From: Candidatus Zixiibacteriota bacterium
GTDB lineage: Bacteria > Zixibacteria > MSB-5A5 > GN15 > JAAZOE01
Reading direction: 5' to 3'
DNA length: 8,752 bases
Assembly (NCBI GenBank): GCA_028700875.1
Contig: JAQVRW010000108.1
Location: 1-8,752 of the forward strand
This document shows positions 1 through 4,693 of the stretch, piece after piece. The stretch's first letter is position 1. Every line of letters starts with the position of its first letter. Below the pieces are notes generated by a model. That model was not told the DNA's origin. It saw only the letters and a program-made list of their open reading frames with translations, and searched no databases. The translations under genes were made by a program, and so were the position numbers.

Positions 1-2
1 AA

Positions 3-680
3 TCGGCCGGGTCGGCGATGCTGGTGCCGATGATCACCTACGGCAAGACGACCGGATTGTTGGTGGCCGAGTCCCCCCGTCAGGGGGCGTTCGAGGAACG
101 GGATGAGCGGTTCCTGTCGGTGCTGGCGCGGTCGGCGGCCATGGCGATGGAAAACGCCATCCTGCACCGCAAAACCGAAGAACTGACCATCATCGACGAC
201 CTGACCGGGATCTACAACTATCGCTATTTCTCGGATAAGATAAAGGAAGAGAAGAAGCGTGCGGTCCGTTACAATCAGCCGTTGTCGCTGATCATGCTGG
301 ATATCGACTGGTTCAAAAAGTTCAACGACAATTACGGCCACGAAGTCGGCAATCGGGTTCTGGTCGGGCTGGTCGGGGTGATCAAGCGAACCATCCGCGA
401 TGTCGATATTCTCTGCCGGTACGGCGGCGAGGAATTCATCGTCATCCTGCCCAACACGATCGAGCGGGAAACGCACAAGATCGCCGAACGGATTCGCAGC
501 GAGGTGGAAGCGGCCGAGTTCGGCGGCGGCGACGGTATACCGAGGTTGCGCGTGACCGTGTCGGTCGGCGTCAGCAGTTATCCCGAAAACGGCCTCGATC
601 ACGAAGAACTGATCAATGCCGTCGACCAGGCGATGTACCGGGCCAAGGGGTCCGGCAAGAACACCGTCTGCACCGTTTGA
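3..680 (+). CDS. GAF-GGDEF diguanylate cyclase, 5'-truncated
   Basis: Makes the second messenger cyclic di-GMP from two GTP. The frame is open from base 3 and runs off the left edge, so the true start is outside the window; the ATG at 18 is probably internal. Numbering from that ATG, residues 1 to about 50 look like the end of a GAF sensor domain (YGKTTGLLVAE, then a helix RFLSVLARSAAMAMENAIL) leading into the GGDEF domain. The cyclase has the opening DDLTGIYNYRYF, the metal- and GTP-binding stretch LDIDWFKKFNDNYGHEVGN, the active-site loop GGEEF (136-140) and the end motif VDQAMYRAKGSGKN. An RxxD inhibitory site (R127-D130) sits five residues before GGEEF, as in PleD, so product feedback inhibition is expected. 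One variation: the residue usually Asp in GHxxGD is Asn (N112). The next gene begins about 30 bp downstream. The GAF ligand and any further N-terminal domains are unknown. Confidence 0.93.
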   Translation, partial: SAGSAMLVPMITYGKTTGLLVAESPRQGAFEERDERFLSVLARSAAMAMENAILHRKTEELTIIDDLTGIYNYRYFSDKIKEEKKRAVRYNQPLSLIMLDIDWFKKFNDNYGHEVGNRVLVGLVGVIKRTIRDVDILCRYGGEEFIVILPNTIERETHKIAERIRSEVEAAEFGGGDGIPRLRVTVSVGVSSYPENGLDHEELINAVDQAMYRAKGSGKNTVCTV

Positions 681-704
681 TTACCTCTGAAAATATGCTA
701 TATT
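677..704 (+). promoter_or_regulatory. Possible sigma70-like promoter for nagZ
   Basis: TTGATT (677-682) and TATATT (699-704) are separated by 16 bp, overlapping the end of the cyclase gene. A transcript would start near 711-712, almost on the ATG at 712, which has no clear Shine-Dalgarno sequence. This suggests a leaderless or nearly leaderless mRNA. The sequence match is modest and no experimental evidence is available. Confidence 0.35.
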
Positions 705-711
705 GGCCGGC

Positions 712-1710
712 ATGGAAGCGGTCCGACAACATCCCGGACGGTTCTTCATCGTTTCCTTTCCGGAAGCGATTCCCTCCGACCGAACCCTGAGATTCATCCT
801 GGATAACCATATCGGCGGGCTGATTCTTTTCGCCGAACATTGCCGCGACCCGAAAAGTCTGAAAAGCTGGCTCGGTGATTTTGTCCGATCTCTGGGGTAT
901 CCTCTCATCGTTGCGGTCGACCAGGAGGGAGGCCGGGTCTGCCGTTTCGATGCCGGGTTTCCGTCGCTCGATTCACCCCGAAATTACGGGAAAGATGGCC
1001 GAGTGGACAAGTACCGGGATGACTTGTCCCGGGTTTGCGAACGGCTGCAGGAAATCGGCGTCAATCTGAATCTGGTTCCCACCGTGGATCTGTTTGACCG
1101 TGGCGATGGACACGTCCTCGACAGCCGGGCTTTTTCGGATGACCCCGGGGTTGTTGCCGAATTTGCCCGCGCGACGATAGCCGTGCATCATCGGTTCGGC
1201 CTGTTGACCTGCGCCAAACATTTCCCCGGTCTGGGGCGAAGCGCCGGCGACCCGCATCAGATACTGTCCACGGCCGATTTGACCGAAGCGGACTTCCGAG
1301 AGAAAGAACTGGTTCCGTTCCGCGACGCAATCGAGGCCGGGGTCGATTCCGTGATGGTGACCCACCTGGCCGCGCCCAAAGTGGATGATGTCCCGGCCAT
1401 CATATCGCGAAAGATGATTGCCGGATGGTTGAAAGAATCGCTGTCGTTTGACGGACCGGTAATTACCGATGATCTGCTGATGACCGGGGCACAACAGGCC
1501 GCGCCGCTTCCGCTGACCGCGGTTAAGTGCTTTGAAGCCGGGGCGGATCTGCTTCTGTTCGGACGGGACTTGGATGCGGCCTCGCAGGCGTTTGATCGAT
1601 TCGCCGCCGATTGGCAGGCCGGTCGACTCGATCACGTCCGGATGGAAGACGGCGGCTGCAGGGTGGGCCGTTTTATCGAAAAGATCGCTGGCGGGAAAAC
1701 GTGCCTATGA
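712..1710 (+). CDS. nagZ: Family 3 beta-N-acetylhexosaminidase (NagZ-type)
   Basis: Predicted cytoplasmic glycosidase that removes non-reducing GlcNAc from GlcNAc-1,6-anhydroMurNAc (with or without peptide) during peptidoglycan recycling. It is 332 aa from ATG 712, close to the usual length of about 340 for single-domain NagZ, and has no signal peptide. Motifs seen: AVDQEGGRVCRF (DQEGGR at 70-75), KHFPGLGRSAGDPHQ (169-183) with the Asp-x-His pair D180/H182 that provides acid/base catalysis in NagZ, and VITDDLLMTGA with the likely nucleophile D253. The family's common KHFPGHG reads KHFPGLG here. An in-frame TTG at 703 would add three residues, but it overlaps the putative -10 element and has no better ribosome binding site, so ATG 712 is preferred. 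It lies 31 bp after the cyclase gene and 208 bp before anmK, whose substrate it helps produce. Other family 3 beta-glucosidases are unlikely given the short length and the DxH loop. Confidence 0.93.
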   Translation: MEAVRQHPGRFFIVSFPEAIPSDRTLRFILDNHIGGLILFAEHCRDPKSLKSWLGDFVRSLGYPLIVAVDQEGGRVCRFDAGFPSLDSPRNYGKDGRVDKYRDDLSRVCERLQEIGVNLNLVPTVDLFDRGDGHVLDSRAFSDDPGVVAEFARATIAVHHRFGLLTCAKHFPGLGRSAGDPHQILSTADLTEADFREKELVPFRDAIEAGVDSVMVTHLAAPKVDDVPAIISRKMIAGWLKESLSFDGPVITDDLLMTGAQQAAPLPLTAVKCFEAGADLLLFGRDLDAASQAFDRFAADWQAGRLDHVRMEDGGCRVGRFIEKIAGGKTCL

Positions 1711-1720
1711 GTCGTCAGTT

Positions 1721-1779
1721 AGAATTTCCCCGCCCCAGAGGGGCGGGGTACCCCGGCTCCGGGGGGAATACCCAATTCT
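1721..1779. repeat. Compound palindromic element (REP-like), two GC-rich hairpins inside an outer stem
   Basis: Begins 10 bp after the nagZ stop. Hairpin 1 is a perfect 9-bp stem, CCCCGCCCC (1728-1736) with GGGGCGGGG (1740-1748), and an AGA loop. Hairpin 2 is CCCCG (1751-1755) with CGGGG (1760-1764) and a GCTC loop. Both lie inside a 6-bp outer pair, AGAATT (1721-1726) with AATTCT (1774-1779). TTCCCC (1726-1731) could instead pair with GGGGAA (1763-1768). No T-run follows either hairpin, so this is not a standard intrinsic terminator. The design resembles intergenic REP/BIME palindromes. Only one copy is visible here, so its repeat status is an inference. Confidence 0.6.
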
Positions 1780-1791
1780 TGCCGGACATGG

Positions 1792-1830
1792 CCGATGTTT
1801 TCCACCTCACCCAGGCATGGGGTACATCGG
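1792..1830 (+). other. Third stem-loop in the nagZ-anmK gap
   Basis: CCGATGT (1792-1798) is complementary to ACATCGG (1824-1830). Inside it CCCA (1810-1813) can pair with TGGG (1818-1821) around a GGCA loop. It follows the GC-rich double hairpin and sits in the probable leader of anmK. It could be part of the same mobile repeat or a cis-acting RNA structure. It matches no riboswitch class I recognise, and chance pairing is not excluded. Confidence 0.35.
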
Positions 1831-1901
1831 TCGAAAAGATCGCTGTTGGCTCATAGAAACAGGGAAGATTTACGCCGCTTGCCGGGCGGGATACGAATTT
1901 C

Positions 1902-1909
1902 AGGGAGGT
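1902..1909 (+). promoter_or_regulatory. Strong ribosome binding site that fixes the anmK start
   Basis: AGGGAGGT ends 9 nt before ATG 1919. The open frame continues upstream to 1532 inside nagZ, but only this ATG has a good Shine-Dalgarno sequence, and it places the conserved GxxSGTSxDG motif at the expected N-terminal position. Confidence 0.85.
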
Positions 1910-1918
1910 AACCAGCGT

Positions 1919-3118
1919 ATGAACCGGTTGTCGAGTCTTGCCGCTGCAAAAACGCTCACGATTCTGGGGATCAATTCCGGGACCTCGGCCGATGGCGTCG
2001 ACCTGGCGGTCATCCGCATGGATATAAAGGGGAAGACGCCGAAAGTCACCGTCGTCGACGGGGCCATGGCGCCGTTTCCCCGGCCGGTCAAGGCCGAAGT
2101 GGAAAAGCTTATCGGCGACACGGAGATCGAGTTGCCCCGGCTGATGCGTTCCCATGTCACGTTCGGGCGGCATCTGGGGCGGATGGCCTCACGCTTTTTG
2201 ACTCAACGCAAGATGACGGTCGACCTGATAGCCTCGCACGGCCAGACAATTGGCCATTATCCCGGACACGAAAAGACGCTTGGTCTTCAGGTGGGGGCGA
2301 CGATGCAACTAGGGGACGGCAACGCCCTCTCAGTCGAAACCGCGTTGCCGGTCGTGTCGGATTTTCGGATGGCCGATATCGCGTCGGGGGGTGAAGGGGC
2401 GCCGTTGACGCCGTTTGTCAATCAGCTTTTGTTTGGATCGAAAACCAAAAGCCGGATCGTGATCAATATCGGCGGGATCGCCAATTTCAGCTATCACCCG
2501 GCCGGAGGATCGGCCGATGATGTGCGGGGCGGCGATTGTGGGCCGGGCAACACTCTCTCCGATCTGGCTATGCGGCTATTGTATCATAAGCCATACGATC
2601 GCGACGGCCGAATGGCCCGCACGGGATCAATCCGGAAGGAAATGATTGCCCTTATCGAGAAGGCCAACACTCGCCGGGGCCGGTCGGCCGGCCGGGAACA
2701 GTTCGATGTCGAGCTGTTCGCTCATCTGGTTTTCGCCAACCGTCGCCGCAGAGGAATCAACGCCGATATAGTCGCTTCCATCATGGAAGCGACCGCGAAA
2801 CTGATTCATCGGTCGCTTAAGCCTTATTTGTCTGACAAACGCCTTGAGGCGGTCTATCTGACCGGCGGCGGGAGGAAAAACAGGTACTTGTCCGAACGAT
2901 TGCAGGAATACCTCGCCCCCTGTCGGGTACTGTCCATAGAAACGCTGGGATTCGACGGCGACTTGTTGGAAGCGGTCAGTTTTGCCGTGCTGGGCGGGTG
3001 TTTCGTGATGGGGATGCCATCAACCCTGCCGCGTGTCACCGGGGCGCAGGGCGCGATGGTTTCGGGGAAATTGTCGCTTCCGCCCTCGGGAAAACCGGCA
3101 AAACCAAGCTGTCGATGA
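1919..3118 (+). CDS. anmK: Anhydro-N-acetylmuramic acid kinase
   Basis: Converts 1,6-anhydro-N-acetylmuramic acid plus ATP and water to MurNAc-6-phosphate, combining ring opening and phosphorylation, in cytoplasmic cell-wall recycling. It is 399 aa from ATG 1919, about 30 longer than E. coli AnmK; the extra length is in a short N-terminal leader and a Pro/Lys-rich tail. Motifs in order: GINSGTSADGVD (17-28, phosphate-binding loop of the sugar-kinase fold), IASHGQT (104-110), VVSDFR with D148 matching the family's catalytic aspartate, GGEGAPLTPFVNQLLFG, RIVINIGGIANFSYHP, GDCGPGN (205-211), TGGGRKN (315-321) and a final DGDLLEAVSFAVLG. All expected kinase elements are present, so the enzyme should be active. 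It is downstream of nagZ, which frees its substrate, and 49 bp upstream of a SpoIID-like gene whose family creates anhydroMurNAc ends. No convincing promoter of its own was seen in the structured leader. Confidence 0.95.
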   Translation: MNRLSSLAAAKTLTILGINSGTSADGVDLAVIRMDIKGKTPKVTVVDGAMAPFPRPVKAEVEKLIGDTEIELPRLMRSHVTFGRHLGRMASRFLTQRKMTVDLIASHGQTIGHYPGHEKTLGLQVGATMQLGDGNALSVETALPVVSDFRMADIASGGEGAPLTPFVNQLLFGSKTKSRIVINIGGIANFSYHPAGGSADDVRGGDCGPGNTLSDLAMRLLYHKPYDRDGRMARTGSIRKEMIALIEKANTRRGRSAGREQFDVELFAHLVFANRRRRGINADIVASIMEATAKLIHRSLKPYLSDKRLEAVYLTGGGRKNRYLSERLQEYLAPCRVLSIETLGFDGDLLEAVSFAVLGGCFVMGMPSTLPRVTGAQGAMVSGKLSLPPSGKPAKPSCR

Positions 3119-3167
3119 TCTAAACAATGTATCCAATCGGCCGATATATGGACAAAGTGTCGAGAAT

Positions 3168-4442
3168 ATGAAAAACCATTCTCATAAGATAAAATCATAT
3201 ATAGCCCGGTTGTCGACGGCGGCATTGCTGACCGCCCTGCTGTGGGGCTGCGGACGGGTGCCGCCGGTAACCGAAGTGCCCCCCTCCAGTCGTTTGCCGT
3301 TCGTAGGCGTCCTCTTGGACAACACGGCCACCAAGCATGATGTTTCCTCGGTCGATGACGGTGAGCTTTCGGCCGACTGTTACAAGGATGAGAAACATCT
3401 GGTCTATTTCTCGCGCAAAGAGTTGATCGTCAAGGGTGAGGGAAAGAAGCTGGCTCTGTACAACGGCGACGGATACACGCTGGATTATGATATCGACCGG
3501 ATTTTGATCTCGCCGCGCGGCAAGGAAAGGATCCTGTCTTATGACGGGAAGAAGTATCGCGGCCTTTTGGAAATGACTTCCTCATCGGGCCAGATCAAGA
3601 TGGTCAACCTGGTGTATGTCGAAGATTATCTCAAGGGGGTCGTGGCGCTGGAGATCGGCCCCTGCCAGGAAGACCAAATCGAGGCGGTCAAGGCGCAGGC
3701 GATCGCCGCCCGCACCTATGCCATGGCGCATCTGGGACAGTTCGGACCCGAGGCGGGGTATGATCTCAAGTCGGATGTTACCGATCAAGTCTATGGCGGC
3801 GTGGCGGCCGAATACGAACTGGTCAGCCGGGCGGTTGAGGCGACGGTCGGCGAAGTGGCCGTGTATCACGACAAGATGATCAACGCCTATTACCATTCCA
3901 CCTGCGGCGGGACAACCGATGATATCGAAGATGTCTGGGATAAGGACGCCCAGCCGTATCTGGTCAGCGTCAGCGACGACGGCGCCTGCAGCATCTCCAA
4001 GTATTTCACGTGGCGGGAGAAATTCACCGCCGACCAGATCGTGTTGCGGTTGAACCAGTACCTGACCCAGGAGCGCGGGGACCAGGTGAACGTCGGCAAA
4101 CTGACCGATATCCGCGTCGGGGCGCGCACGCCGGGAGGACGGGTGGCTTCGGTCATCTTCGAGACAACATCGGGGCATTATATTTTCAAAAAGGAAAAGG
4201 TCCGCTGGGTGATCAAGCAGAGCGAGACGCCCGAGGCAATCCTGCGGTCGGCCAGGTTCAACCTCGAGATCAAGAAGAATGGCGCCGGGGATATCAGCGA
4301 GGTGACGTTTGTCGGCGGCGGTTGGGGGCACGGCGTCGGCATGTGCCAGATGGGAGCCAAGGGATTATCGCAGCGGGGTGTCACCTGCGACTCGATCATC
4401 GCGCTGTATTATCAGGGCACGCAGTTGAAGAAGCTGTACTAG
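3168..4442 (+). CDS. SpoIID/LytB-domain lipoprotein, probable lytic transglycosylase
   Basis: Predicted exported lipoprotein that cuts peptidoglycan glycan strands. SpoIID of spore formers is a lytic transglycosylase acting on peptide-free strands, leaving anhydroMurNAc ends; related LytB proteins enhance amidases. It is 424 aa from ATG 3168. The longer frame back to 3033 overlaps anmK and buries the signal peptide, so it is rejected. The N-terminus has Lys/Arg, a hydrophobic stretch (about 15-26) and lipobox LWGC with Cys28, where Trp at -2 is unusual. The SpoIID domain covers about residues 140-424: YLKGVVALEIG with candidate catalytic E162, EAVKAQAIAARTYAMAH, YYHSTCGGTTDDIEDVW (H243 and C246, possible zinc ligands by analogy with SpoIID), and the C-terminal GGGWGHGVGMCQMGAKG (383-399). 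The ribosome binding site is weak. It is the last gene before a strong terminator, probably co-transcribed with anmK. No sporulation gene is visible, so a vegetative wall-remodelling role is inferred. Confidence 0.9.
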   Translation: MKNHSHKIKSYIARLSTAALLTALLWGCGRVPPVTEVPPSSRLPFVGVLLDNTATKHDVSSVDDGELSADCYKDEKHLVYFSRKELIVKGEGKKLALYNGDGYTLDYDIDRILISPRGKERILSYDGKKYRGLLEMTSSSGQIKMVNLVYVEDYLKGVVALEIGPCQEDQIEAVKAQAIAARTYAMAHLGQFGPEAGYDLKSDVTDQVYGGVAAEYELVSRAVEATVGEVAVYHDKMINAYYHSTCGGTTDDIEDVWDKDAQPYLVSVSDDGACSISKYFTWREKFTADQIVLRLNQYLTQERGDQVNVGKLTDIRVGARTPGGRVASVIFETTSGHYIFKKEKVRWVIKQSETPEAILRSARFNLEIKKNGAGDISEVTFVGGGWGHGVGMCQMGAKGLSQRGVTCDSIIALYYQGTQLKKLY

Positions 4443-4468
4443 GTTCCATTGGTAATAAGACTTGAGAG

Positions 4469-4493
4469 GGCGGCAAAGGGCCGCCTTTTTTTT
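4469..4493 (+). terminator. Rho-independent terminator after the SpoIID-like gene
   Basis: GGCGGC (4469-4474), loop AAAGG, GCCGCC (4480-4485), then eight T (4486-4493), 27 bp after the stop codon. The AGAG before the stem can also pair weakly with the first T residues. This is a textbook intrinsic terminator and marks the end of the peptidoglycan gene cluster. Confidence 0.92.
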
Positions 4494-4566
4494 ATCCCTG
4501 CAAACCATAATGTGATTCCGCAAATATGGAAAGCGGTCGATATTCCGGTGCCTGCCAACGGGTAAA

Positions 4567-4610
4567 CCGGCCGGAAAGGGGTTTGCAAATTCCCTTTGCC
4601 GGAGGGCCGG
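4567..4610. promoter_or_regulatory. Imperfect inverted repeat over the uvrA -35 region, candidate operator
   Basis: CCGGCC (4567-4572) pairs with GGCCGG (4605-4610), GG (4573-4574) with CC (4599-4600), and AAAGGG (4575-4580) with CCCTTT (4592-4597), with small bulges on the 3' arm. The loop contains the perfect 8-bp palindrome TTTGCAAA (4582-4589). The repeat overlaps the predicted -35 element (4596-4601), a suitable place for a repressor. It is neither a classic E. coli (CTGT-N8-ACAG) nor Bacillus (GAAC-N4-GTTC) LexA box, so the regulator is unknown. Confidence 0.4.
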
Positions 4611-4624
4611 ATTTGAAGTATATT
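4596..4624 (+). promoter_or_regulatory. Putative sigma70-like promoter of uvrA
   Basis: TTGCCG (4596-4601), a 17-bp spacer and TATATT (4619-4624). Predicted start near 4631, giving a purine-rich leader of about 60 nt before ATG 4694. The upstream terminator makes a separate promoter necessary. The same TATATT hexamer appears in front of nagZ. Confidence 0.55.
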
Positions 4625-4693
4625 TCCGGGTTGCCCGGCTGGGAAGGGAAGCGAGAGAATCGGGGGAAGAAAAAGAACAGAGAGTGACTGACC

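Noticed and set aside
973..1635. Antisense open frame of 220 codons inside nagZ
   Set aside because: Lies opposite the nagZ catalytic motifs and shows no family features; explained by GC-rich codon structure.
1728..1764. Hairpins after nagZ as an intrinsic terminator
   Set aside because: No T-run follows either hairpin on the + strand, and none suits the opposite direction.
1532..1918. Upstream extension of anmK to an ATG at 1532
   Set aside because: It overlaps nagZ in another frame and reads through the GC-rich hairpins; ATG 1919 has the strong ribosome binding site and the family N-terminus.
3033..3167. Upstream extension of the SpoIID-like gene to an ATG at 3033
   Set aside because: It overlaps the conserved 3' end of anmK by 86 bp and would bury the signal peptide and lipobox 45 residues inside the protein.
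3582..4331. Antisense open frame of 249 codons inside the SpoIID-like gene
   Set aside because: A shadow of a well-supported gene; the translation has no recognisable motif.
4443..4693. Canonical LexA box upstream of uvrA
   Set aside because: No CTGT-N8-ACAG or GAAC-N4-GTTC match was found by eye; only the unassigned inverted repeat is present.
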